Part shown: positions 12,924-26,000 of the stretch, in pieces
How positions within the stretch are numbered: position 1 is the first letter of the stretch
How the letters are laid out: each line of letters begins with the position of its first letter
Assembly (NCBI GenBank): GCA_030248065.1
Contig: JASAMV010002809.1
Location: forward strand, 61,373-125,372
Direction of reading: 5' to 3'
DNA: 64,000 nt
Origin: Rhynchonema sp. JSB1_4
Taxonomy: Eukaryota; Nematoda; Chromadorea; Monhysterida; Xyalidae
The notes under the pieces: model-generated
Databases searched by the model: none
Told to the model about the DNA's origin: nothing
What the model saw: only the letters and a program-made list of their open reading frames with translations
Made by a program: the position numbers and the translations under genes

Positions 12924-14847
12924 TTATTGTTTCACTCGTTGTTTATTGGTGATGTTATTCTCATAATCATGATGTCTTGTGGTGTCTTGTTTCTTGTATC
13001 TATTGATACAAGGTGCCAAAATCTTGAATGAATAAAAAAACTATCGTTGTTTTTTCTTTGTTTCGTACTCTGTTTGTTGTGTGTGCAGAGCAGTGTGTGT
13101 CCTTCTGCTTTCCTGCGCCGCTTCTGTCGGTGCTTGTGACTTATTTGCGATCTTTGTTGCTTCGTTTGTATGGGTTTTCAGTGCGAGATAGATACAACAA
13201 TTATTTTATGTGCAATTATCTTGGACAATGAATGCTTAGATTTTTGCTTTCCATGTCTGATATACGGGTCATGCTACTTAAAACGTGGACGCTTACTGGA
13301 CGCTACGACCCGTTTTGGCCATTTGCATGCGTTTGTCATGATGTTATTACTTGGGTTGTCATGATGTTGCGTGTATACTTGGGTCTTTTTCCACGGACTC
13401 ATGACCTGATGGCTAGCACCTGGTGACGGTTTGGGTTGTTATCACAATTTGTAATCGAGTTCACCATCACGTGATGCGACCGTCACGTGTGCTTGTTAGT
13501 ATCCGGTATTTGTGATTTCACCATCTGATTTCAATGAACCACAACGGCTAACATTCGATAACACCAGTCAATTGTGGAACGTCTGTGGTTTGGGGTAACA
13601 CACACAGCAATTTATCGTTATCCGGTTGCCTGATCGATCCTGTATGTTTAGTGGACGCAGCTTTGGTTGCTAGTACATTACGGGGTACAGTATGCCATGC
13701 TACATTCCAGCCAAGCACGCCCATAGTGCCGACTGGGGGTGCATAGGTTCAGGTCCATGTTACTCCGCTAAACCGCGCTCGTGTGTGCGGCCGTACTTTC
13801 AAACTCAACCAGCCAGCCTGGCGTGGTCCGAGTGCCGCATCTAAACCCAGTACATCTATGCGTGTTGTCGATTTTTCTGTCCCGTGTTGTGTCTCTCTCA
13901 ACCTACGTGTACATGCACATAGACGCACAGAGTGAATGTTTAGTTGCTGCTGCTGGGTTGGGCGGCTGACTGCTTGCTTGTGCGCCTGTATACGCTCGCA
14001 CAAAAACTGCCCGCGCTCGTCGTCTATATGTATGTCGGTGCACGTGTGTGTGCGCGCACATATTTGCAGTGCTCTGCTGACAATATGTCGTTGCTGTTTC
14101 TCTTGGCTCTTGTGTTCTGTGTGTGTGCGTGTTTTCGGGCCTTCCGTTCGCACTTTGCGTTGCGCACCACCTTGTTACAATACTCAGCCATTGCACCCGC
14201 TCAACTCGTACCTATAGTTTACAATTCACTCTCTATTCACAATGATTAACAACTTTGTCCATTTATGCACAATCTTTGACCGAGCGCGCCTAACCATGTC
14301 CCAGTTCAAGCACCGTTGGTTACCCTCACCCCTGATAGTAACCTGGTTACACTCATAGAACACTGCAACTCTGGTCTGAGGGGTTACTGTTGTACACTGT
14401 TACCCCTTGTCAGGATGGGGGTTACTATTGGGAGCCCGCCACAATGCCTGGCTTACAGGACCATGGGTAACATCGCTCATGTTCACGTGTGCTCATGTCA
14501 TATACGCGTCATGTGTGTGTTACTAGGCCCACTTGGATACGTAGACATGGGCTGGGGTAACAAGCTGCACACAAGTCGTACAAAGTTGTGTTTTGTTGGA
14601 TGTTTGGTGATAGGATACGATTCTATACGCGTCTCAGTGCTACGTTACGATTGCTGTTACTCTGTTACCATAATTTCTCTTTCCATGATTCAGATTTATT
14701 GAATCTCTTGGTGGTTGGTATAATATAATAACAGTTCATCAACGGCTTTTGAATTGACACTTCTCTTTGAAGTAATCGCGTATTTCTCATACTTTGGCCG
14801 TGTTCCACAACAATCCCTGATAAGAAGGAAGCTGCGCGTCATTCACT
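12924..14847. other. Spacer downstream of SMG8
   Basis: AATAAA occurs at about 13029, roughly 105 bases after the SMG8 stop. The rest is TG-rich and CA-rich simple sequence (about 13860-14160 gives long open frames of low-complexity Cys/Val/Arg or Thr/His) and a cluster of GTTAC/GTAAC words at 14310-14660. I recognise no gene. Confidence 0.5.
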
Positions 14848-15204
14848 ATGAGTAACAAGATCTGTGCACACGTGTCAGTTTGCGCGCAGGCAAGTCAACA
14901 TTCTGTACACTGTCTGATGTGTTCTGATGTCTCAAACAAAGTTATGAAACAGCAACCGAATGTTACATGTTACTGCACAATAAACCGACATCTTCACTTG
15001 ATTGGGCTCACCGAGAGTCCAATCTGTGAAAGCTGCAATTCCGAAGAGGAAACCGCCGAGCACTTCTTGTTGTACTGTAGGTCTCACCGGTCCAGTCGAA
15101 GGTTGGAGCCTGGCGGTGAAACATTAACTCATGAAGACATTCGCGATACCAAATTGTCGTACCTTATTGCGTTCATCAAAGGAACAACCAGATTGGAACT
15201 TTAG
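14848..15204 (+). pseudogene. Fragment of a non-LTR retrotransposon reverse-transcriptase polyprotein
   Basis: The frame encodes NRHLHLIGLTESPICESCN, then EEETAEHFLLYC, the cysteine-histidine motif (C-x2-C followed by H-x4-C) found just after the reverse-transcriptase domain of many non-LTR retrotransposons. Only about 80 residues of the C-terminal part are present, without upstream RT motifs, so this is a dead 5'-truncated remnant 0.3 kb before the next gene. Retroelement origin is from motif recognition; clade not assigned. Confidence 0.6.
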
Positions 15205-15508
15205 ACTAATCTATGTCATAATCAAGCATTCAGTGCCCCCGCGTTACTATCTGAGTTACTAACAGCGCAAACCGCGGTATCCAAAACTTCCATCCCTTCT
15301 CTTTTCAGTCAGTTCAATCGTCATCACTTTTCAGTGGGCAAAGCCATCACTTCGGAGTCACGCGTATTGAGCTGTCAATATTGGCACTCTTGCCCCCTAT
15401 ATCTATCTATCTAGTGTACATTCTTCTTCAGGTGTCTGTTTATAATTTATCTCGGTTTTTTAGTGCACACTCAAATTTAACAACAACGTTGAAATAAATC
15501 AATCGATA

Positions 15509-18500
15509 ATGTCCGACCGTGCATCGTCAGCGGTGCTGCAGGACTCGTCGGCCACCGACCTCAAGCCGCCAATGGAGATGTTGCGAAATCTGCTCGCGCC
15601 GAAACCGAAAATCGGCGGCAGCCCCGAAAGTGGTGACGGGGGATCGGGCGCAAACTCCAGTGGGCTGACAGCTTCGGATGGTGAGAGGCGAAACAACACC
15701 GATGGTCTTTTTTTCTTTGTGCTAAACTTAGTGATCGGATCGGTGTGGTCCTCCTTCCTTTCCCCGTCCTGTCTTGGTTACGTCGCCGCGCAACTTTACA
15801 ATATTTTGAAATTAGCTGATGCCATTAATTTTGACGCGCCTGAAAGTTGTACCTTCCCCAAACAGCTGAAAAGGAGCAGCTTTTTTTGCGCTGCTGATAG
15901 AAATCAGTGGCATAATTAATGGCGTTTTGGGTACTTGGCTTAGCTGAGGCTCATAATGGATTTCAGCGATCCTGAAAACCCCGGGAGTTATTTTTATGGA
16001 ATATCCAGAGCTTTTGGCAATTTTTCTATACCAGGTCCCGTTTACTGCGTGGGTGCCCCGTGACCAAGTTCGATCGACACCGGCTTGTGGGTTCCATAGA
16101 GAATGCGTGACAGAACTTAACTTGACCTTGTTGTTGTTTATTGCTCTCAGTGACGCATAAAACCATGCACGTAAATTAGTGATAGAAGCACAGTTACAAG
16201 ACCGGGTGGGACAATTACGGAAATGAAAATAGTTACAACACTGGCTATAACAAACCCACAGCAAATAAAAGCTACAAAAAGCGCCAAGGAGAGAGAAAGA
16301 TCACGGACATCAGGACAGATCACAGGACATGTTAACAGAACTGAAAATCATGCATTAATCCTCGTCCTCGTCAAACGGCAAATGTCAGGCTCAGAGGGCG
16401 CATATTGGGATCAGTCGATATTGTCAACAGTCCAGAACAGATGGTGGGTTGGTGATTGTCCGTCACTTCCGTGTACCCCCATTTAGCGACGTGGCTGGCG
16501 TCCCCAGGCTGACGTGAATGCGTATCGAACGAGACATCGCCATATACATCCCGTTGACCGCATCCGGACGCGGTGGCGATTGAGCCCTTGACCTTGTCAT
16601 ACTTCTCAATTCAGTCACTCCGCCCGAATTGACGCCCCTGCCAGTGGGGGATGACCCGGAGCCCAATGAAGTGACCAGTTCGACGTCGACCAAGCGTCAG
16701 AATCGAAACGGAAAGAATCGAAAACGACACGTCAATGAAACACCGTTGCGACAGAACTATGGAAATGTGGAGAAATTGTTGGAGGAAATTTTGGTGAGAA
16801 TTATTGTCCACGCACGCACGTTATTGTTCGCTGCCTTTGAACTAAAGTTATATTCTTTGTAGGTTGCATTTGCAACTTGCACGTTACATTTCAGTTTGGC
16901 AAGTTGAGTTTGTATGCTGGCTGGCGTGACGGATGAAAAAAACATTTTTTCACGGAAAACAAAAAAACGGGGAGCGGGGTCCATCTGGATCTTGGGACGC
17001 AAAAAAACTCAGCGTCCGGGAAACACCGGTCTTTTTTCCAATTTTTGACAGGACTTGGGAAACATTTTTGTCCAGGACAACGTTGGTCAACCACTGACGA
17101 TGTCAATATGGCTTGTTTTCCACGATATTAGTCACAATGAACATTAAGAACGTCCAGTATGCCTCGAAAACATCTTACTGTATTTGGGCTTCACGTATCC
17201 TTATGCGCAGCGGTTCTTGATCTTTTTTTCGGTTTCTTTTCGTTTTTTTCACGAAATATAAAAAACCGGTTTTCCGCCAGTGTAACAGTTATTAAAGGCA
17301 GTCTACGGGAGGTTATCACTCAGCCCCCGAGTACCGTAACGCACCGCAAGCGATATCGTAAAGGCAGTCTACGGGAGGTTGTCACTCAGCCCCCAAATAC
17401 CGTAACCCACCGCAAGCGAGATCGTTGCGAGACCCATGCTGATCGCTGCTTATCGACACGTGTATTAGCGGCAGCAAGCTGAAAATTGTCATCGTGCGCG
17501 CGGATCACCAAAACTTGAAAATGTTGGTTGGTGTTGGCCCAACACGCAAAACATAGATAAAAATAAAATGGTCTCGACACGATCCTTGCAGGTCAAAATT
17601 ACGGTGAGTTCTGACATTCGGGGGCTGATTGACAACCTCCCGTGGACTGCCTTTACTTGCCTTGTGGCAACTATGTTAATGGGATATAGGCAAACCAGCC
17701 ATGCTTTGCAGTCTTAGACCATACCGTATCACCCTGAATTCTTACACACTTGAAATGTTTCGAGTTACTGTGGCCACGTCGCGCGTGGCTTGCGTGTGAA
17801 AGAGCCAAGATCATGAAACATTTAGCGCGCGTTGGTGTGTGTTGTTTATCGGCTAACCGCGCAAGACGTGGCTACAGTAACCCGAAGCATTTCAAGTGTG
17901 TAAGAATTCATGGTGATACGGTATGGTCTAGGTGTGCAAAGCACGGTTGGTTTGCCTTTACACGCAACGCAACACAATTTCACAAAGTAACCCAGTAACC
18001 CCTGATTTGATTGAATTTGTCTGTGTTATCGTGTGAAACATCACGCAGGTGGATATGTGTTCGGACAAGAAACACAAGGATGGCGTCACGCCCAAGCAGA
18101 TATTGGACAAGGTGATGCAGTTGCCCGACGAACAACGACCGTTTAGGAACAAACGACACATGCAGGTGTGGTGCAGGTGCACTGGTCGTGTCATACGTTG
18201 GTTTGCAGGCGTTGGCCTGCCCTGAAGTGAGCCTGATCCTGCGCCGAACCGAACTGTTGTTGCGGGGTTTCTTGATATTCATTTTATCACTATCACCAAC
18301 GGCAGTGCAGTTCCTGGATTCCCGCCTTCGGTTGCTTTATTGAGCGTTGTTCAGTTCAACGCACTCGGCAACATGTGTTGACTGACTTTTTGATTTCCCA
18401 ACGACACCACTGCGTTCGACCGTCAAGGTGACTGTTGAACGCAGTAGTGTCGTTATGAAATCAAAAAGTCAGGATACCGGATGCCCAAAATGAAAAATCT

Positions 18501-21500
18501 CGGATACCAGGCGGGTTGCCCCCCCAAAATAAGAAAGCTCGGATACCCACTGGGCTTGTCCAAAAAAGGTGAGTTTTGTGGAGGAAAATTCAGCAAAATC
18601 GCTGTTGGAGGGGTGACAAATGGTCATTTTAGGCGTTATCCTTGCGTGAGCAAGCGATTTTGAGCGTTATAGAGGTAAAGATGGTCGATCTTTACTGTTT
18701 TTGGGAAAGTTTTAGGGTCGGGCCCCCTGGACAAAAAGTCAGGATACCGGATACCACTGGATGCAAAAATCATGATACCGGATACTAGGGGGGTAACCCC
18801 CTTCCTTCCCCCCCAAGTGCCCACTGGTTGAGCACACTAACACTTGGAGTGCGCACAAGTTCAGCTACCTATCAATAGCTTCTAAGTTCTCCTCATCGCT
18901 TTTGCTGGCGGTTGCGTGGTTGCGCGCTGCCAAGCAGGGGCGATGGCGCTTTCGGCAATTCCGGCCATCAAGATTACGGTATGTGTCATCAAGCCACAAT
19001 GCACTATGTTTGATGTGCACAGGTGCAATTATCGCGCAAAGTGACGCAAGGCAAGATCATCCGTTGCGATGGTGGTGGTCGATATTACGCGACCGCCGAT
19101 ACCGTGGCAACAGCGAAACGTCGCCGACTCGAACTTGCAACTGCCAGTGGCGAGGAGACGGAGAAGCAGACGGTGACGACCGCTGACAGAGGCGTGCGGT
19201 CGAAACGAAAAGTTGGTGTTTTCTGGTCGCTCCTGATTTTTGTCAATCAGACAGCCAGTTTTGAGCAGTTGTTTACTGTTGATGGACGAGATCACAACGG
19301 CACACAACCTGACGAATTTGGAAATTCTGTCCAGTTCTGCAGCCGACTGGTGTTTTTTTCCCTGTTTTACCCGGCTGCTTGAAATCACATTTAAATAATT
19401 GAAAAAAGTCATTTTATTCCAGCGAGTACAAAAGACGCTCGATCCCGACTATGTGACTGACGAGAAACGTTTCGCGGCGCCGACGTGTGATTTCTGTCTG
19501 CTGCCGGCCACCATGAACAAGGCCGGACATCGAGAGAAGTTGTTGTCGTGCGTCGACTGTGATTCGAAGGGTGCGTCACTCAATCGGGCCACCTTTCATT
19601 GCTGTATTTCTGGTGTTTTTACTTTTTCTTGCCATATTTCTTAATTTTTGCGTGATCTACTGTCGCGTCGATTTAATGGCGCGTGCGTGACGCAGCACGT
19701 ACAGGAGGTGGTGCCCAAATTAGCACGAATTAATTACAGTGCGTATTGATTTTTTCCAGCACATCCGTCGTGCCTGGGCTACAGTGCCGAGTTGGGTAGT
19801 CGCTGTCGTCGCACGCCGTGGCAGTGCATCGAGTGCAAAACGTGTCGTGTGTGTAAATCTGCCGGCAATGTGGTGCGTTTGATGGACGGTTCACATTTTG
19901 AACCGCTTAACTCAAAACCACGACCAGGCAAATATTGATAATCTGAATATTTATGTGATTGGGCTGGTTAGCTGAGGGTGGGCTACCCGCAAACCAATGT
20001 AGTTCCTGGTCCGGCGAGGCGGTGGGTGTACCTCCCCGGGGAGAGGGAAGACCCAATTTCAGGAAGAACATCGATTTCTTACCCATCCCATGCGTAAGAT
20101 AAAATTGATAATGACAATAATTAGCAATCAACACCCGGGTTTATGTATGTATCAAGAAAATAACGGCTGTCCCCCGAATCACACAGGACCATCTGCTACT
20201 GTGCGACGGCTGTGACGTGGGTGAACATATGGAGTGCAGTCACCCAGTGATCACCAGCAAACCATCCGGCTCGTGGCTGTGCAGTGTGTGCGCCACTGAT
20301 CAACGTATTCAGAGAATGGCTGATATGAACGGACCAACGCAACGTTAGTTGATTGTTATGGACGACCGACGATAAATTTTAAGCTGCATATCTGGGGTTG
20401 ATGAAACAACTGTTGTGAGCAACATCAACCTTCATCGCATTGAACTGGATCTGCCTTGATCGCGTATGCCTGCTTCAAGAAACTTTTTGTTGCCATAAAT
20501 GTCGGTTTGTTCGACCAACGTAACAGTGATCCCATCCCAGACTAAAAGTACTTAAACAGTTTATAGCACTGGTTGGAATTTGTGGCACCGCGTGACCAAA
20601 AACGATACGTTCGCTAGTTTGACGTCGGCTCGACTTGTGACTTTCTTGAATTGATGTATCAACGTTTGGATCGTTGGTCACCTTAATCCGTTTGTGCTCC
20701 GCCAACGGTAAAACCTACGAGAAAACCTTTTTAATTTCGTATCCACCTTGTGATTTCAGGCACCAAGCCGCCTCTATCGCGCAGTCCGTCCGAGGGTTCA
20801 TCCGGCAGTCATAAATCGACCACGACCACCAAGCGGGAGCCACCGGCCGAGTTCGAGGGCATGCCCAATATAACGGGCCTGCCAGCTGCAGCAGCCAGTG
20901 CACAACAACGACGACGATGTCAACCGCCACCACCACCAATGGGGGCGCATCATCCCCATCCTGTGGCCGCGCCGCGACCGGGTGAATGCGCTACAAGGGT
21001 GCACAGCAGACATGCCGCTGAAATGTTGATACAACATGGCATCAGACAGATGTTCCCCGTTTGTGAATGTGATAAAACGTTGGTGCTGTTTTGTATATTG
21101 TTGTGAATTCAAGACTTGATTGATGTCGGAAATTATGGCTCACGCCTCAGACATCCAGAGATGGGCGGCATTGGGCATGATATCAACCTTTGTTGTCCGG
21201 GTGGGGGATAGAACAACTTTTAGAAGTCACGAACTGAATCAGTTTATCAAAGACACGAGAGACCAAACAAACCAGACAAACCATAAATCATTTTTCCTTC
21301 AGTTCGCCACTGCCCGACCTGACCGAAGACGGTTTCCTTCGCAGCAGTGCGCTGACAGCAACTCTATGGACTTGCGCCCAGGTGCGCACGTTCCTGGAGA
21401 ACATGGGTTTTCATGCTGAGGCTGTGTTGTTTGAGCAACAGGTTACTGGTGATTGTTATGTGTGGGACTTATTGCCAGAAGTGCTCTTTTTATTCATCTT

Positions 21501-22071
21501 GTAATAGCTGCGTGCGAATTGATCGTCACTATGGTTCAAATCATGTTATCCCTGACAGTCACGTCACGCAGAGGTCAATTACACCAGGAAATGTTTCTTT
21601 ACACTGACACAATCAATGTAACCTTGGTAGCGCTCTGATCGCGCATATCCAAGCTGTAAGTTGAAACCAAAAAGCACTTCTAGCAATGAGCCCAATCCAT
21701 TTTAACGACATTCGGACTAAAATTTTGACTTATTTGTAAATTGAAGTGATGGGCATGATACCAACAAGTGCAAGTGCGATAATGATGCTGCTTTGTTGCG
21801 CATGGTTTCTTTCAGGCGGCTTTATTTAACTATGGAACATAGCATTGCAAGCGGTCATTCACTCTTATTCCTCCTTACTTTTCTAATGTTTCATTCGCAG
21901 GAAATCGATGGCCAAGCGTTGTTGCTACTCAAACGCAAAGACGTACTACAACGACTGTCACTGCGCCTGGGTCCGGCATTGAAGTTGCATCGCCGTATAT
22001 TCGCATTGCAGACACTGGTGGAAAGATTGACCAAGGCCGTTGTTGCCGGCAATACTATGCTCGGATTGTAG
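15509..22071 (+). CDS. SAMD1-like chromatin protein: winged helix, double PHD finger, SAM domain
   Basis: Exons: 15509-15680 (ATG), 16615-16793, 18049-18165, 18209-18266, 18938-18978, 19023-19211, 19423-19570, 19760-19872, 20187-20343, 20760-20981, about 21303-21441, 21901-22071 (TAG). An acidic/basic N-terminus leads into a winged-helix segment (LLEEILVDM to GKIIRCDGGGRYYATAD) like the SAMD1/KAT6 DNA-binding fold. Tandem PHD fingers follow (CDFCLLP, HPSCLGYS, PWQCIECKTCRVC, LLCDGCDVGEHMEC, GSWLCSVC), the double-PHD type that reads acylated or unmodified histone H3. A Pro/Ser linker precedes a SAM domain (WTCAQVRTFLENMGF, EIDGQALLLLKRKDVLQRL) for self-association. It is a nuclear CpG-binding or histone reader by inference. 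The junction 20981/21303 does not keep phase, so a small exon may be missing there. Confidence 0.82.
17293..17655. mobile_element. TA-flanked inverted-repeat element with duplicated left end
   Basis: The termini are TAAAGGCAGTCTACGGGAGG and CCTCCCGTGGACTGCCTTTA. The left inverted repeat occurs twice (17293 and 17359), as if one element end were duplicated or inserted in another. The interior is homologous to 28780-28960. It lies in an intron of the SAMD1-like gene. Confidence 0.7.
17689..17956. repeat. Foldback element with about 105-bp arms
   Basis: The left arm begins GGCAAACCAGCCATGC and the right arm ends GCACGGTTGGTTTGCC. Both arms carry GACCATACCGTATCAC in inverted orientation, and the arms pair over about 105 bases around a short loop. 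It sits in an intron of the SAMD1-like gene and has no coding capacity. Confidence 0.75.
18371..18826. mobile_element. Facing hAT-like ends and a GGATACCGG-repeat element
   Basis: AACGACACCACTG ends near 18408 and CAGTAGTGTCGTTATG starts near 18441; both are versions of a CAGTGGTGTCGTTG terminus also seen at 54240-54253. Downstream the unit GGATACCGG/GATACC is repeated up to 18790, and CCCACTG ends near 18824. The flanks GTTGAACG and GTTGAGCA agree at 6 of 8 positions, so target duplication is only weakly supported. Confidence 0.35.
19993..20100. mobile_element. Remnant of the R family (CAGTGTAGTTCCTGG)
   Basis: AATGTAGTTCCTGGTCCGG is followed by GTGTACCTCCCC, matching R-family copies at 50043 and 55202. 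Only the left end is recognisable, inside the intron between the two PHD-finger exons. Confidence 0.45.
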
Positions 22072-23090
22072 GCGTAACAATTAGGGTACTTTATAATCGA
22101 CAAAAACGCTTTGGATCTGTCGTATGTTTTTGACGCTAATTTGCCTCTTGTGATACAATAGTAATCTTGTCAGTTTGTGGTTCATTTTTAGTCACGGGTG
22201 CAATTGTTATAAACCTGCTTACTTATTAGGAACAATATTTATGTGTTTTTTGTATGCAATAAGCGTGGAAAATAATGATTTTAGTTCATGATCGGATAGA
22301 AATATTTTGTTGATAACTTCTCTTATTGCTTGCGACGTTGTTGAATTCAGGACTCACTGGTGCAGTTTTTATCAACTTTGGGACACACGTCTTATGCCAG
22401 ATAGAGTTATCTCAATGTGCGTACTACATCAGCAGGCATCGATGTTACCCAAAATTTCTGTCTTTTTTCATGTGTGGTGAATTTTTAAAAATCTCCCTTT
22501 TTGTAAATTATGCTGCCGTTGTTGTTCCTTCTCATTTTGCAAGTCTGTGTTTGCTTTCATGTCCGTATTGCCGTTTTCGCTCAATGTAGAGTTCGGTGGA
22601 AAGTGAAACTGCTTGAATATTGCCTAAATTCAACATGAAAGTCTTCTATTTGGCGCTTGAATCGCCTGTGTGTGACACAGTGCGCAACACATACCGTATT
22701 TAGCATTGTGAGCCATTCCACCCTTAGCGAACAAGGCCGCAGAAGGCGGAGTCTCCTTCTCCCTGCAGACAAGCACAGTAACCCAATCTATTTCAGCGTT
22801 GTTTCCCGTTCTCTTGCATTACAGTGTGCTGCGCCGTTTCGCTTATGACAATTTGACATTCCACATTGACGCCTATTGCAATTCAGGATTGACGGGAACC
22901 AGTCGAATTCAGGTAAAGTCGGAAGCAGTTTGAAAGTTTGGGGCATAAAATTGTTGTGCTTGGAGCTGGACGCTGTGCAGCAAATATTTTGTCCGCCGGA
23001 GCGTTGCCAGCGGTGGTTAGTTCGATCCCTGATAGATTTTTGGCAGCGTTTCTTCAATTTATGCCTTTTTTTCAAACCCGATTGCTCAGA
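22072..23090. other. Spacer between the SAMD1-like gene and the zinc-finger gene
   Basis: No recognisable exon. Several TTCAG acceptor-like sites occur (for example near 22348 and 22900), so a 5' exon of the downstream gene could hide here, but I see no supporting family sequence. Confidence 0.4.
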
Positions 23091-26000
23091 ATGTCCGACC
23101 GTGAGTCAGCAGCTGCGGTGTCAAATCACGATGATGACTGTGTCGTTACATCGACTTCGATCGAATCGTCCACCAAATCCAGAGAAAATGCTGTGGTTAG
23201 GAATGGCGAGGGCTCGGATGACGACGACCAACCGCCGGTGCTCGTGCAGGAACACGAAATGTTCGGCTTTTTATCTGCATTCGTGTCTGGCAACCTAATT
23301 TTATTTATTGCTGGTTGATTGGCGATTTTGGCAAAATATGTGCCTGTTGTCCAGTGCAGTGCGGCAGTGTAGTTTCTGGTCTGGGGAGACGGTTTGTGTA
23401 CCTCGCTCCTTTTTTGGAGAGGAAGTTAGTGTACCCCCCTGCAGTGCTGTGGCTGGGGGGAGGGGGTCCCCCAATGGTACCCTTACCCTACCCGCCCCGA
23501 TTTTTGCCCTCAGAATGCCCATTTTTCGGTCAAAAAATCTTCCCCCCTCCCCCCAAACCGGATTCCCCCCGAGATTCCAGGTACACTACCCCCTGCCCCT
23601 ACCCGCCCCGGATTTTTCCACCTATGTACCCTACCCGCCCCGCAAAAATAGCCACAGCACTGCCCCCTGGGTGGACGGTGGGAATACCCAAATTCAGGAA
23701 AAGTCAATTTTTGAGGTTGAAATTTTTATATTTTTGCCCCTTTTGGAAAAACATGACCCATTTTAGGCCCAGAAGTGCTCATTTTAGGCCTAAAAATGCC
23801 TACTACAGGCAAAAAATGGGGAGATCAGTAAACCTGGAGGCGGTTAGTGCTCTTAGTGCACGTTAATCGCGGCGGTATCGGATACCCTCCTCCCCCCAGG
23901 TACTACACTGCAGTGCTTCCAGGTCACCATAAAATAGTTTCACTGCAGTTGAGTTCGCTATATTCAAAAAATCACCGAATATTCTGCCAGAATGAACCCT
24001 GCCCCACAACCCAGACGATGCGCCAGCAGAACGCTACAGACCATGATCTTCCATGTTTTCTTCCAGTCTATTCAATCTTTCAGTTTGGAATGCAACGATT
24101 CCGTCCAACCGCCAACACTCGAGGTTTCGAGCAGCAAAGCGCCACCGCCTCCCATCAAACTGCACTCGGTCAACATCATGATCGGCAAACATCTGGTGCC
24201 GTTGAAGATTGTGCGCAAACGCGAAGCCGACAAATGTTGGTTGACGATGAATGAATGAGTTGCTTTTGATTTTCTTTTTTGTTGGTGTGGCGGCGGTGTC
24301 AGTTTGGCCTGTTTTTATGTGTCTGTTTTCTTGCACGGGCGGCACACCCAGACCATGGTCAGTGCAGTGCGATTGCTCCAGACTGGCCTTGTTGCTCTCA
24401 AAAAAAAACAGTCACTAGTTCTGTACCAAAAAATAGCAAAGCATAAAAAATTTTCTCTTTGCCACCTTTACTACATATTTTACGTCGCTGTTGCCAAAAT
24501 TACGCCTGATATTTTCCGAAAATTTTCATTTGTATTGTCCTTTCCTATTTCCTACGATAGAAGGGCGGAGCTCTGTTTTTCACTCGGTTGCCTTTTAGCA
24601 GGAAAAACGCACCAATCATTGAGAGCATTCCAAGTCCGGTGTTATTTTCGATCGACGAGGGGAGGTCTATACTTTAGGAGATGCTCTATTTTAGGGAATA
24701 CGGTATTGTTTTATTTCCTGTCTGTGCCCCCAGATTGCCTGCCGTCGTCCAGTGGTGTTATACAGCACGCGAACACGACCAGTCTGCCAGCAAGTGACGA
24801 TCGAATCATGTCTGCAACGTTGTATGAGAACGATGTGAATGAAAGGGAATGCTCCAATTGCGGACGTGCGGTGCGCGAAAAAGTTTTTTATGTCATTATT
24901 TCACTTTTTGTGGTATGACTGCCGTTTTTTTGTAGAAGATTCCTCAAAAATTTTACTTTTATCCCGACAGGTTTTTTCACATTTTCTGGTTGCAGTAATT
25001 CGCAAAAGAATCATGCAGTAAGAAATTCGCTCCCAGTTGGGATTTTGTGTGCAAATTGTCACACGTTGATCAGTTGTGGACACTTTAGTTGCTCTAGCCT
25101 ATCGTCCCAATTTTTAGGTGCCCACTACACCATAATTCGCCTGAAAAAACTACAACCCCGAACACTATCCAACCGACCTTGTTCTTTTGCGATTATGCAC
25201 CGCAAACCGTTGTCTACGAACCCGGTTGCAGGGCACCTCCGGATTCAACAACACCTAGTGCTTTTGTGCGACAATGAATGACAACAACTTTCAGTTTTCA
25301 TTTAGTTCGCCGACGGTTACGAGCGTCTCGCACACGATTGTCCGCACGCACTCGCGTGTGGTGATTGTGGCAAGACATTCAGTTCGATCGCGTCCTTGCA
25401 GTTGCACGAACGGGCGCACAGTGCTGTCGGTCAGTTTGGTTGGGGGCTTTTTTGGGGAGGGGGAGAAAGATTTTTTTATTTTTTTCGGATGGAAATGAAA
25501 TCGAAAATATCAAGAACTGGTCTGGGAGAACGGTTGCAAAACTGTGGTGAGACATGATTTAAAATGATTTCCTTTCAGCCGATCGGCCTTATCGCTGTGG
25601 TATCTGCACGAAAACGTTTGCCAGGCACAGCAACTATAAGGTTAGCGGCAAAATAATTATTTTTTCGCTTTGTCGTCTTGTGTTCTCTTTCTGACCACAT
25701 CACGTTTCATTCAATTTCGCGCAGGTTCACATGCGCATGCACGCCAGCGGTCGTCGATTTTTCTGTCCGTTGTGTGGCAAGTGGTTCACGACGGAAGCAC
25801 GAATGGAGCAGCACAGAGATCGATGTATTCAGGTCGGGGTTGTTTTTGTGATGGTTGAAAGCATAACTTTTTGAGTCACTGTCGATTTTGTGCCATCGTC
25901 GACGAACAATTTCAGGTGCAACACGGTCACGCTGAGGACGAATCAAAGCCGTATCGATATCAGTGCAGTTATTGTGAGAAAATGTTTCACCACAGGCGTG

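Noticed and set aside
13749..14249. Overlapping open frames on both strands rich in Cys, Thr, His and Arg
   Set aside because: They reflect TG/CA simple-sequence tracts; no splice context or family similarity.
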